From Phallus indusiatus (Eukaryota; Basidiomycota; Agaricomycetes; Phallales; Phallaceae), in contig JAQFWX010000017.1 in the NCBI GenBank assembly GCA_027605045.1, positions 620,001 to 684,000 of the forward strand: DNA of 64,000 bases, in the 5' to 3' direction. The translations under genes were made by a program, and so were the position numbers. The notes under the pieces are model-generated. The model was not told where the DNA came from and ran no database searches. It saw only the letters and a list, made by a program, of their open reading frames with translations. This document shows positions 39,193 through 52,317 of this stretch, in pieces. Each line of letters starts with the position of its first letter. Within the stretch, counting starts at the first letter, position 1.

Positions 39193-39312
39193 TTTGGTTG
39201 GAAAAGCGAAGCGGAGTTTTTTTGTTTTTTTTTTTACAGCGAGCGCCAATTACGTAACACAAGCGGCAGCAAAAAAAATTCTTTGCAATTAACGCGACAC
39301 CTCGACGCGAAA
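39193..39312. promoter_or_regulatory. 120-bp bidirectional promoter, PNO1 / MCM6
   Basis: Only 120 bp separate the divergent start codons. The region contains a run of A/T (about 39218-39236) and a CGACGCG element close to the MCM6 ATG, reminiscent of the MluI-type ACGCGT site read by MBF in cell-cycle genes. The element is not an exact match. Confidence 0.5.
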
Positions 39313-42466
<3,154 letters not shown>

Positions 42467-43280
42467 TTATGTGTATAAGGATTTGTATGTATCGTGTAAA
42501 GCTCAAGTGAACATAGTTTGTACAAATGATGTACACTCTGATTAGCAATTGGTCACATGTGTAGTACTAATACTGCCATGGCCCATGATAAGGTGATTGT
42601 CGTGATCTTCTCTTTCTATAGTCGTCTCACCTCTCCTCGGGCCCAGAAATCGGCAACATATCTATCTTGTTTTGCCAGCGTCATGTATATCGTTCTCTGA
42701 AAAATTTCAAGCTATTGTCACAACCTTTATCAAATATGGCGAGTTAACTCAATGAGTTTGATTTTAGCTGCAAATCACTCCTGAGTCCCTTTTTTTATTC
42801 TTCCATAAGGTAGGTGCGGCGTGCATAAATTTTTCCTCATCGTGTCACTGTCACTCAAAATCGCATTTGTTCGACAATGGTGTTGCTCCCGTTTTGTGCT
42901 TGCATCGACTGCAGTAGTAACTTCGTTTTTCCGTTACGGCCATTTTCTAACGTCAATCATTTAACAGTTATCACCTGTCTCTGCTCTTGAATGTCATGGA
43001 GCGGGTAAAATGGCTGTCCCAGAACTCTCAATTCCCCACACAAATTCGACGAACATGTGCTTGTGGAAATGGCAGACAACTCCATCATATGTCACGTGCA
43101 CGGTAGCAACTACGGAAGAACAGTCGGCTAGGATGGCTGACTTAGATCATGCTTCAAGGTGGGAGAGTGTGCTTCAGAGCCAAAACGTTGCAATAAGGTT
43201 TTTCCTCTAAATCGCATGCAAGGGCTTTGCCGTTAGACCTCTAATTCACAAAACCCGGGCCTGAATCCATCTTCTCGCAG
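42467..43280. other. intergenic region downstream of MCM6
   Basis: About 0.8 kb without a supported gene; a 66-codon frame at 43010-43210 has no recognisable features. The repeated flank of the array begins near 43290. Confidence 0.35.
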
Positions 43281-43289
43281 GAACGCGCG

Positions 43290-44105
43290 GCCTCCGTGCG
43301 GGGGCATACGCGAGTACAAAATAATTTGATATATGGCACGGGGTGGAGAAATCTTAGATCTACTATATCGAAGGACGTATCATTGCTCCGAAAGTAAGAC
43401 AATTATCCTTCTTTTCCCGCATTAAAGCGCTGAGACAGAGAAATCTCTTGACACACGGATTGCATCCGAGTCGGAAATCAGAAGTAAACCAAAAATATCC
43501 TCGACATCTTCTCAACACATATGTATCTAATTTGGACTAGGGTGTGTTCAGGACAGAAAGTCCTCGCTCAAGACGGTCATTGGCAATACAACTCAGTGTC
43601 TGACTGGTCATGGTGGAACAATCATCCATTTGTTTCCGGAACCATGTTTGATTTCTAGGAGCCAAATACACACTCCAAAGCTTCCGACCATAACCGCGGC
43701 CTGACAGAGCTTGGGGCTATCGCCAGGCAATGACGAAAGAAAAAGATGCGGATTAACCATAAGTCAACATCTGATTCTAGAAGGTGATACTACTAATGCA
43801 TTTTCGATATAGTATAATTAATTCGAAAACGCATGATTATTCTCCCTTGACGTCTTTACATACATCTTGTGGCTTCCGCTCCTCGTGAGTATTTCCAAAA
43901 TCTGCTTTTCTCGAGTTCCGATGATGATTAATTCGTTTTAGGAATTAATTGCTACCCTTGGACCTCCTCTTCTTAAACCTTATTATCCTCCGCTCATGTC
44001 AAGACTCAAGTCAGATGACGCTTTTTATGTATAAAAGAACGAAAGTTTACATGACTCACAAACCAGCGAACTCATACACGCTCTTACTTGAAGTACCACT
44101 ACAAC
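43290..44105 (+). repeat. array flank, unit A upstream
   Basis: This shares scattered but collinear blocks with 46560-47460 and 51230-52047. Examples are GGGCATACGCGA near 43301, CGGAAATCAGA near 43472, AATAATTCTCC-like (ATTATTCTCCCTTGACG) near 43840 and CTCCTCGTGAG near 43880. It represents the upstream part of the repeated unit and ends in the promoter of gene copy A. Confidence 0.6.
44030..44037 (+). promoter_or_regulatory. TATA box of copy A
   Basis: TATAAAAG lies 69 bp upstream of the ATG. A comparable TATA element stands at 49521-49532 before copy C, and the leader between TATA and ATG is nearly identical in the two copies. Confidence 0.6.
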
Positions 44106-45161
44106 ATGTCATCCAACGTTAGTTTCTATTTCTTCCTTCACATACACACAATCATATTGATATCTACTCCTTTTTTTTGGAAGCTTGTCAGCGATGGCGG
44201 GCAACCATTTGAGCAAGGTCGCGATCGTGATGCTGCTCTAAATGGTCGCCATCACTCTAAATCTCACGGGGCGGGCAACTCAGGCTCTGTCGAGAATACC
44301 GGAGGTCGCCCGTATGCAGGCGGGACCGAAGCCTCCAGGAACGATCTCGCTGCTGGGGTCAAGGCACTCTCTCTTGGCGGCCAACGCGCAGTCGAAGGTT
44401 CTGAACAAGTCCCTGCCGAGGCCCAACAGAAAGCAGGCGTCATTGAACAAGGTGGTCAAATCGTTCAAGCTAACCCAGTCGAACCACGCGATCTCTTTCA
44501 ATACCTTACTTATAAACCAAGTCGTGACCCTTCAGTAGTCTACGGCGGTCGCTACACGATGTATAACTCCCCGGGCGACGAAGCGTTATATGCAGCCATC
44601 CAGAGGAACATCTTAGCCGTTCGATGGGTTCAAATAATGAGCTGGAATAATAATACTCCTGGAGCGCAGCAGTATCAGGTTTCTTATAAGACAGAGCTTA
44701 AGATCACACAAGGATCCGAAATCACTGTCGGGGTCAACATTGGAGCGTCCTACGAGGGAATGTCAATGGGTGTTGATTTCAGTTACAAGACGTTCAAGAG
44801 CACCGAGACTACGTCTAGCAAGACAATCACACTCACGGTCAATGTTCCTGCGTATAGTCAGGTCGTTTTCTATCAGAAAGCCTACGATTTCGTTGATTAC
44901 ATCACGTTCGTTCTGGACGCGTGGGGGCAAGAATGGAACGTGGGACCTTGGGGAGGTTATAATCCGCTGACGTATAAAGATGTTTACACTACAATTATGG
45001 CTGAAGAATATTTCACGAATAATGGCCCGTTGCCCAATGGACCCGGAACATTGCAGGTTGACACTGTTCCTGGACCACAAAGAGCAGGGACGACGAGGAA
45101 GAGGGAGAATTGTACTGAAAGATGCAAGGACACACTTGCGAGGTTTCATCCACTGCCTTAG
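44106..45161 (+). CDS. array gene copy A: putative beta-hairpin (aerolysin-like) protein
   Basis: No family is recognised with certainty. The model has a 12-nt first exon (44106-44117, MSSN), a 66-nt GTTAGT...AG intron and a second exon from 44184, giving about 329 residues. The N-terminal third is Gly/Ala/Ser/Glu-rich and probably disordered. After residue 110 a folded region begins (RDLFQYLTYKPS). Central strands ITVGVNIGASYEGMSMGVDF and TETTSSKTITLTVNV, Ser/Thr-rich with alternating residues, resemble the membrane-inserting hairpin of aerolysin/ETX-MTX2 pore-formers; then YDFVDYITFVLDAWGQEWNV. The C-terminus has a basic RKRENCTERCKD with two cysteines. Reading through the intron also stays open and would add a hydrophobic stretch. 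A defence or toxin role is inference only. Confidence 0.6.
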   Translation: MSSNVSFYFFLHIHTIILISTPFFWKLVSDGGQPFEQGRDRDAALNGRHHSKSHGAGNSGSVENTGGRPYAGGTEASRNDLAAGVKALSLGGQRAVEGSEQVPAEAQQKAGVIEQGGQIVQANPVEPRDLFQYLTYKPSRDPSVVYGGRYTMYNSPGDEALYAAIQRNILAVRWVQIMSWNNNTPGAQQYQVSYKTELKITQGSEITVGVNIGASYEGMSMGVDFSYKTFKSTETTSSKTITLTVNVPAYSQVVFYQKAYDFVDYITFVLDAWGQEWNVGPWGGYNPLTYKDVYTTIMAEEYFTNNGPLPNGPGTLQVDTVPGPQRAGTTRKRENCTERCKDTLARFHPLP

Positions 45162-46560
45162 TGAATATGGTTGCACAGATTTTCACGCTAACATCATTTC
45201 TGATGTGACAAATAATCGCTTCATCCCGAAGAAGGATTTTCGTCTATTTTTTGTTTGCTTGATGTTTCCCTTGTTTATCAAATTAACATAAGCCCAAAAA
45301 AAAACATGTATGCATGTATGCTGTTCTTTTCTTTTCTCGAATAAATTTGTTGAATATGTCATTTACGTAACTTTCACAAATCGACAAGAACTCGAACAAC
45401 TAAGCTATGCGGTTTTGAAAACGGGAGAAAAGATTGACATATTTGTCAGAAAAACAAAAAAACATCGAAGACGAATTCAATCTCATCAGCCTACATTATC
45501 CGATTGTTTGGAATGGCTGCGAAGCTATTTGTTTCGAATCATTGAATTAGTTGACAACAATGATGCGTGCAACCTAGCTACAAGCTTGGAGGGGTCAAAC
45601 TCAAGCTTCAGGTTTCAGGCATTTTTCAGCAACGCAGAGGCTGTCAGTAGGTTGACCGCTACCACGTAAACCAAATCAAAACTTTTACTTACCTTTTCTA
45701 TAAACCGGCACCCTCTAAGAAACGAGAGTAAACGCCGATCGCAAGACTACATACTACTATAACTTGGAAAAAACCTACAAAACCATGATATATGCTGTCC
45801 TATTCTCAGTTTTTTTTCGAGTATAAATTCCAATATTTTATGCTCCATGCTTCATTACTTCTTGAAATAATATTCAAGGGTAGGTTATCTTGACGGCACA
45901 GTGTGCACTAACCTGATGTGCATTTTTAGAATTACTTGCCAGTGTGACGGCGACTATTTCTTTAATCAAATATATTGTCTGTCAGGTCGCCCTGGCATGT
46001 GAGACATTTGGACTACGTATTGTGAAATAATAAAATGTGGGCTACCTATCGTTTCTGAAACATCATCTATCCCCTTTATGAGATGTGGCTAGTCCTTCGA
46101 ATAAACAAGGCGCTACAAGGCGCTACAGCCGTATAGAGGATGGTTACGGCGACTTGAGCAAATTACATGAGAAGAAGTATTCGAGGTATTCCACGAGAAG
46201 TTGATCCTGAAAATTTTTGACATGTCTAAGAAATTACTAGTGCGGAAGTATCATTTTCAAAGATCTAATCCAGCTTGAAAGTAATACCGATGACCGAAGT
46301 TCATTCTGACTTAAAGATCTTAAAGTGTCTTGGAACTAATCTTGTGTCCCATCAAGTTGAAATTTCGTATTTGTTAACCATTGAAGTAACTTTGCCACGA
46401 TGATTATGTCAAATCAAGGGGATTTCAGTTATAAGTACCCGTTTGCAAAATGCAAACGGATGTAATTATAGTGATATAAGCGGAACTTGATGGGACTCGC
46501 GACTCCGAATCGGGTTATTAGTACCAGAACCAGAGTAGCATTCAATTGAAAATTTGTGTG
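45162..46560 (+). repeat. array flank, unit A downstream
   Basis: 45165-45300 and 45400-45565 align with 50628-50760 and 50830-51000 downstream of copy C, sharing TTTCTGATGTGACAA and CATAAGCCCAAAAAAAA. 46395-46560 aligns with 51090-51230 (GACTCCGAATC, AACAAAATCAGGAG). Unit C lacks about 0.8 kb present here (45570-46370). No supported gene; a 119-codon frame at 45310-45669 is not conserved in unit C. Confidence 0.6.
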
Positions 46561-47586
46561 AACAAAATCAGGAGCCAGAACACGCACAGCCTGCCAAGTT
46601 CATCTGATCTGCCAAGGACTTCACAGCCGGCGCGGGAGAAGGTGGGCATACGCGACGTAGAAAGCCGATTTAAAATAGATCACGGAGCCGAGAAATCGAC
46701 ATTGAAAATGCATGATACTTAATTATCTCTATGCAATCTCATAAGGCGGTTTATTGTTTGATTGCTAGACGTATTAACACCTGCATGAATTAAAGCGCGT
46801 CGTTGGTTTTTGAACCACAGTCCGAAGCATAAATTTTATACTCGAGACAGTTCAGAAGTTCTTCTTTCCTTCTTCTCTCACAGAAGCGCCCTGACTGAAG
46901 CAAACCTTAATACTCATGACACGGGTTGGACCCAAATCGGAAATCAGAGATAGGAAATAACCGATATCATTTCAATTCAGACTCTCAGCCTATCATAGCG
47001 GAACGTCCCCGCTCAAAATTAAGGGCGTGATATTCCCTAAGGCGCCTAATTGAATAATGCCAATAAATCATCCATTTGTATTCCAGGATCCGGGTTTTAT
47101 TTATAGAAGCGGGAAGACATATACTCGAAGAAACTTCCGACACACGTTTGCTAGTCAAAGTCAACTAGGCTTGAGGATGATCGTGAGTAATGACGCGACG
47201 AGAGAAGAGAACACGGAGTAACCAATGACCATTACTCGACCAAATGACAGTTCTATGGAAGGTGATCTATTCAATAGCAGAACTGATACAGAAACGCGTG
47301 AATAATTCTCCTTTGACAGTGTTCCTTCTCAGGCTTGGCTCCTCATGATACGGCTTCCCCATTCTTGATAAGTTCTAGAATATACATATGCTATACCATA
47401 CCCATACTTGCACCGCTCCGCTCTTGTCAAGCCAGATGTCGTTTAGTTCAACTTGAATATCATTGAATCTCAGATAATTCACAGAACCCATCCTCACTGA
47501 GTTCAACCAAAGGTGTAAAAAATGGAAGATCGCTAGAAAACTAATAAGACTTATACACGTTCTTGTTTGTTAATACAATTACAGCA
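46561..47586 (+). repeat. array flank, unit B upstream
   Basis: The copy is collinear with 51240-52047 (unit D). Shared blocks include CCTGCCAAGTTCATCTGATC, CAGTTCAGAAGTTCTTCTTT, TTCCCTAAGGCGCCTAATTG and AGTAATGACGCGACGAGAGA. Unit B lacks the 97-bp element found in unit D and continues past the point where unit D stops. Confidence 0.65.
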
Positions 47587-48345
47587 ATGTCCAATATTGT
47601 GAATTTCCATAACATCTTTCTCACAGTTATGAGATATGTTGTTTTTTTTCGAAAGTTTGTCAGCGACGCCGGATAACCATACGAGCATGATCGTGATCAA
47701 GATGGACGCGAAGATACACAATCACCCGCCACCACTCTAAATCTTCGGGAGCCGATTACTCTGTCGAAATACAGGAGGCCGCAGGTATACTAGCGAGACT
47801 GACTGGTCTACTGACGATCCCGCTGATACTGGAGGCAAGGCAGTCCCATTCGGTGAGGGTGAATGATAATCTTGGGAAAAAGGATGCCAAACAAATCCCT
47901 CTTAAATCAAAGGGAAAGCAGGCATCTTTCAGCGGGATGGTCAAATCATCCGAATCTCAGGAACGTTTCTCCTACCTTGTTCATAGACCACGCATCACCG
48001 CAAGAGTATACGCGGGTTCAAGTTGTAGGGCTATATAGTATTCCATGTTGATTTTTTAAGCATTATTTGCAATGACCCTCAATTAATTGGATGGTTTTAG
48101 ATGTTGACCTGGAACAACAACATCACATCCGCAACGGCGCAGTAATATGAGGTTTTCGGGACTCACGAGCACACAAGGTTCCTCCGTCGATTCCAGCTTC
48201 AATCTCGGGTCGTCCTTAGCGGAATTTACTTTGGGTGTCGACTTTAGTCAGAAGACGTACATGGGAACTCAGAACGTCTATCCAGACAACCACTCTCACA
48301 ATCAGCGTTCCTCCCTTTAGTCAATTTAACTTTCCAAATAGATTA
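47587..48345 (+). pseudogene. array gene copy B, decayed
   Basis: A degenerate relative of copies A and C. It keeps the initial ATGTCCAAT block, a GTCAGCGACGCCGGATAAC segment matching the start of exon 2 with an in-frame stop, GCAGGCATCTTTCAGCGGGA, an ACATGGGAACTCAGAACG block and a CTCTCACAATCAGCGTTCCT block corresponding to the central strands. Several indels and stops interrupt it. The 3' third, including the RKREN tail, is missing. No product is expected. Confidence 0.7.
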
Positions 48346-48522
48346 GATAAGAACCAATCAATCAGTAATCGACGTTCACCCTTCCAGTTTTGATGTTGAT
48401 TCACTGGCTGATCAAAAATGAAGACGATGGCCGTATGGCATCGGCCGCCGCGGGGGTTCGCTAAGCTCGCCGATGATTTGACTCCGCGACGATGAGTGAC
48501 TAGCTCCAACTTGCGTTCTAAC

Positions 48523-48946
48523 CAGCACAAAATGTCATCGTCGTCCTCTTCCGATCCCACATATCTATAAAATCTGGGATGCATCCACACCTATCCCTCT
48601 TTCACCCGAATCTCTGCCTGAATCTCTCACTCTCCCAGAACTTGATCGAAAATCGGGTTTTATCCATCTCTCCACTGCACCTCAGATTCCAAACACGCTC
48701 AAACACTTTTTCGGGAGACATGAGAGAGTGTATCTAATTCGGATTTCCTATGGAAATGTGAAGAAAGATATTCGATGGGAAGCGAAAATTTGTGGAGACC
48801 GAGATGGGGAGGGAATGTTTCCGCATCTTTATAATGAACTGAAATCGGGGGAAAATGAGATTGATAGTGTTCGGGTGATGGAGAAAGAGGAAAATGAAAG
48901 TTGGGATGAAGCGTTGAAGGGTGTTCATAATTGGATAGTGTACTGA
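48523..48946 (+). pseudogene. DUF952 family gene with N-terminal frameshift
   Basis: The frame from about 48562 reads YKIWDASTPIPL, KSGFIHLSTAPQIPNTLKHF, VYLIRISYGN, IRWEA and FPHLYNELKSGENEI, matching the small DUF952 family, which is about 110-130 residues long and of unknown biochemical function. It stops at 48944-48946. The only suitable ATG (about 48529) is in a different frame and meets TAA after 12 codons, and the DUF952 frame has no upstream Met before a stop. A one-base loss or gain, or an unrecognised splice, explains this. It sits inside the array between pseudogene B and copy C. Confidence 0.6.
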
Positions 48947-49254
48947 TTTGGCATGGATACATATGTGAGTTATGTATGACTGCACGTTCACGGGCATGCA
49001 TTGATAGGTTGTAAATTAGAGGTAAATCAACATTTCTTGTACTACTGTCAAGTGCTCTGCCTAAAGCTTCTGCAAAACGTGGTTATGCTCGAATTTTCGG
49101 TTTTATTTGACCGGTTCTCAATTGGGCCACCATTGGTTGGAATATGATTATATAGTTAATCAAACCATTGCATCAAAAAAGAGACGTTCACACACAGACA
49201 CCACAAGCCTATTTTCTCTTCTCGACTTCCGATGATGATTAGGCTAGTTCGTTT

Positions 49255-49347
49255 TAGGAATTAAATGCAACGCTTGCTCCTCTTATATAGTAGGACAAGC
49301 GTCATCTGACTTGACATGAGCGGAGGATAGTAATGTCGCAAAAATCG
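49255..49347. repeat. composite inverted repeat, left half (blocks A and B)
   Basis: Block A (49255-49284) is an exact 30-base inverted match of 49429-49458. Block B (about 49288-49347) is an inverted match, with about three differences, of 49459-49520. The order is A-B-spacer-A'-B' rather than A-B-B'-A', so it is not one simple hairpin. Confidence 0.75.
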
Positions 49348-49428
49348 AAAGTGCTTTAAATTAATTAATAATTGAGTCAAGGCTCTAATTCTACATTTTA
49401 TCGGTTAATAATTTACATAAGACCTAGG

Positions 49429-49520
49429 AAGAGGAGCAAGCGTTGCATTTAATTCCTACGATTTTTGCCACATTACTATCCTTCGCTCATGTCAAGTCAG
49501 ATGACACTTGTCCTACTATG
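49429..49520. repeat. composite inverted repeat, right half (blocks A' and B')
   Basis: Partner of 49255-49347. In front of copy A (43940-44025) the order is A then B' in direct orientation. Here, therefore, an inverted duplicate of the B'-A' material appears to have been inserted between A and B'. It abuts the TATA box of copy C. Confidence 0.75.
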
Positions 49521-49532
49521 TATATTTAAAAG
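49521..49532 (+). promoter_or_regulatory. TATA-like box of copy C
   Basis: TATATTTAAAAG lies about 70 bp before the ATG of copy C, at the same place as TATAAAAG in copy A. Confidence 0.5.
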
Positions 49533-49601
49533 GTCGATAGCGTACATGACTCTCAAACCAGAGAACTCGTACACGCTCTTACCTGAAGTACCACTACAAC
49601 A

Positions 49602-50627
49602 TGTCATACAATGTTAGTTTCCATTTCTTCTTTCACACGCATACAATCATCATGTTGATATGTACTCCTTTTTTTTCGGAAGCTTGTCAGCGATGCCGGG
49701 CAGCCATATGAGCAAGATCGCGCTCGCGATGCTCTAAATGGTCGCCAGCACGGGGCGGGCAACTCAGTCTCCTCCGAGAATACCGGGGGTCGCCCGTATG
49801 CAGGCGAGACCAAAGCCTCCAGGAACGATCCCGCTACTGGGGTCAAGGCAGTCTCTTGGGCAGTCGAAAGTTCCGACCAAGTCCCTTCCGAGGCCCGAGA
49901 GAAAGCAGGCGTCATTGAGCAGAGTGGTCAAATCGTTCAAGCCAACCCAGCCGAATCACGCGATCTCTTTCAATACCTTACTTATAGACCAAGTTCCACT
50001 GCATTAGTCTACGGCGGTCGCTACACAATGTATCACTCCCCGGGAAAAGAAGCGTTATATGCTGCCATCGAGAGGAGAATCGAAGCCGTTCGATGGGTTC
50101 AAATAGTATCCTGGAATAATAATACTTCTGGAGCCCAGCAGTATCAGGTTTCTTATACGACAGGCCTTAAGATCACACAAGGATCCGACGTGACTGTCGG
50201 AGTCAACATTGGAGCGTCCTACGAGGGATTCTCAATGGGTGTTGATTTCAGTTCAAAGACATTCAAGAGCACCGAGACTACGTCTAGCAAGACAATCACA
50301 CTCACAGTCAACGTTCCTGAGTATAGTCAGGTTGTTTTTTATCAGAAAGCCTACGATTTCGTTGATTACATCACGTTTATTCTGGACGCGTGGGGGCAAG
50401 AATGGAACGTGGGCTATTGGGGAGGTTATAATCTGACGTATAAGGATGTTTACAGTACAATTATGGCCGAAGAATATTTCACGAATAAAGCGCCGTTGCC
50501 CAATGGACCTGGAACATTGCAGGTTAGCACCGTTAGTAAACCACCAAAAGCAGGGACGACGAGGAAGAGGGAGAATTGTACTGAAAGGTGCAAAGATCTA
50601 CTCTGGAATATGAATGCACAGCCTTAG
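49602..50627 (+). CDS. array gene copy C: putative beta-hairpin (aerolysin-like) protein
   Basis: Close paralogue of copy A. Exon 1 is 12 nt (49602-49613), then a 69-nt intron and exon 2 (49683-50627), giving about 318 residues. Exon 2 is open throughout. It has a Gly/Ala/Glu-rich N-terminal third, then SRDLFQYLTYRPS, VRWVQIVSWNNNTSGAQQYQ, TVGVNIGASYEGFSMGVDF, the Ser/Thr-rich strand, YDFVDYITFILDAWGQEWNV and the tail RKRENCTERCKD. Compared with A it lacks several residues in the N-terminal linker and one in the WGGYN-LTY loop, and the extreme C-terminus differs. The central strands are nearly invariant while the linker has drifted, so the folded part is probably under constraint. Function is unknown; pore formation is an inference from strand pattern. 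Confidence 0.6.
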
Positions 50628-51230
50628 TCAATATGCTTGCATAATTTTTCACACTAACATCGTTTCTGATGTGACAAGTAGTTGATTGTTTCATCCCAAA
50701 GAACCTCGAACTTCTGTTTGTATCAAATTATCATAAGCCCAAAAAAAATCATGTATGCTTTATTTCTTGTTTCTCGAATTAAATCCTTTGAATATTTCAT
50801 TTGCGTAACTTTCACAAATTGATAAGAATTCGAACAACCAAGCGATGCAGTTTCGAGGATGGGAGAAAAGATTGACTTTATTGCCACAAAAAGCATCAAA
50901 GACAAATTCAATCTCATCAGCCTACATGTTCCGATTGTTTAGAATTGCCGCGAAGCTATTTGTTTTGCGTCATTGAATTAGTTGACAACAATGGTGCGTG
51001 CGCTATTTCTCTCGGTTAATAAAGATTGACAAATCGATGAAATGTGAAGTTAGCGCCTTGACTCATTTATAAATCAATATAAACCATTTTCGATGCGACA
51101 AATTATGTCAAATTAAGAGGATTTTCAATAATTATCCTGATATAAGCGGGGCATTGTGATGGGACTCGTGACTCCGAATCCGGTTATTACTTATTGGTAC
51201 CAAGGTTGTATTCAATTGAAAATGCATGTG
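50628..51230 (+). repeat. array flank, unit C downstream
   Basis: This matches the flank downstream of copy A but lacks about 0.8 kb of it. No gene. Confidence 0.55.
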
Positions 51231-52047
51231 AACAAAATCAGGAGTCAGAACACGCACAACCTGCCAAGTTCATCTGATCTGCTTTGTGAACTTCACGGCT
51301 GGCGCGAGAGAAGGTGAGCATACGCGATGAAGAAAATGAATTTGAAATAGAGAACGGAGCTGAGAAATCGATGACATTGAAAAGGCATGATATTTAATTA
51401 TATCTATGTAACATCATTTGATGGTTTGTTGTTGCTAGACGTATTAACACGTGTATGAATGAAAAAATTGTCGTGCTGTTAATTTTGAACCACAGTCTAA
51501 AGTATATCTTTTATGAGGTTTTGTGCTCGAGACAGTTCAGAAGTTCTTCTTTCCTTCTTCTCTCACAGAAGCGTTCTGACCGAAGCAAATCTTATGACGC
51601 GGGTTGGACCCAAATCGGAAATCAGAGAGCCCAAAAACAACTGATGTCATTTTAATTTAGACTCTCAGCCTAGGCCCTATCAAAGCGGAATGTCCCTGCT
51701 CAAAATTAAGGGCGTGGTATTCCCTAAGGCGCCTAATTGAATAATGTCAAATGGTGCTGTTGAATATGAGTTACTCCTGTATAGTACTATAGTCACAGCG
51801 CTTATATAGACTACACCTTTGTGTCCGCTACTTCATCGTCCTGGGATTCCAACAGGTGCAACAAATATCCATTTGTATTCCAAAATTCGGATTTTATTTA
51901 TAGAAGAGGGGAGAGCAAAAAGCGTATACTCAAAGAAACTTCCGACACACGTTTGTTAGTCAACTAAGCTTGAGGATGATCGTCAGTAATGACGCGACGA
52001 GAGAAGAGAACACGAAGTAACCATTATTCAACCAATGACGGTTCTAT
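51231..52047 (+). repeat. orphan array flank (unit D)
   Basis: Collinear with 46560-47260, the region upstream of pseudogene B, but not followed by a gene copy. Similarity ends at GGTTCTAT (52040-52047). Confidence 0.65.
51758..51854. mobile_element. 97-bp solo LTR-like element with 5-bp target duplication
   Basis: The element begins TGTTGAATATGAG and ends GATTCCAACA (TGTTG...CAACA termini). It is flanked by the direct repeat GGTGC at 51753-51757 and 51855-51859. The homologous place in unit B (about 47060-47080) lacks it. This fits a solo LTR of a very small copia-type or TRIM/SMART-like retroelement. It encodes nothing. Confidence 0.6.
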
Positions 52048-52317
52048 TGTAAGGGAGCGTAGTTCCCTACACGAGGTCTTTAGCACGCGTCGCGGAGTCT
52101 TTTAGACTCCTTTGTCCACGACGTTCGTTTGTTTCGACATTCGTTTGTCCTTACGGACACTTCCGTTTCTTTTATGTTTCTTTCATCATGTTTCTTTCAT
52201 TTCTTCCTTTGTTATTTTAGCTTCATTTTGTATATAATCCTCATATTCTATTCGAATTAAATCATCTTTTCCCTCTGAGATAGATCATAGTACTATGATT
52301 CTGTACTGCGCGCGTCA
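52048..52317. mobile_element. candidate solo LTR at the array boundary
   Basis: The sequence begins TGTAAGGGAGCG exactly where similarity to unit B stops, carries TGTATATAAT (about 52227) and pyrimidine-rich runs, and may end at a CA near 52317. Its right end and any target duplication were not found, so identity as an LTR is tentative. Confidence 0.3.

Noticed and set aside
45310..45669. 119-codon frame downstream of copy A
   Set aside because: The homologous flank after copy C has indels and stops in this frame, so it is repeated flank and not a gene.
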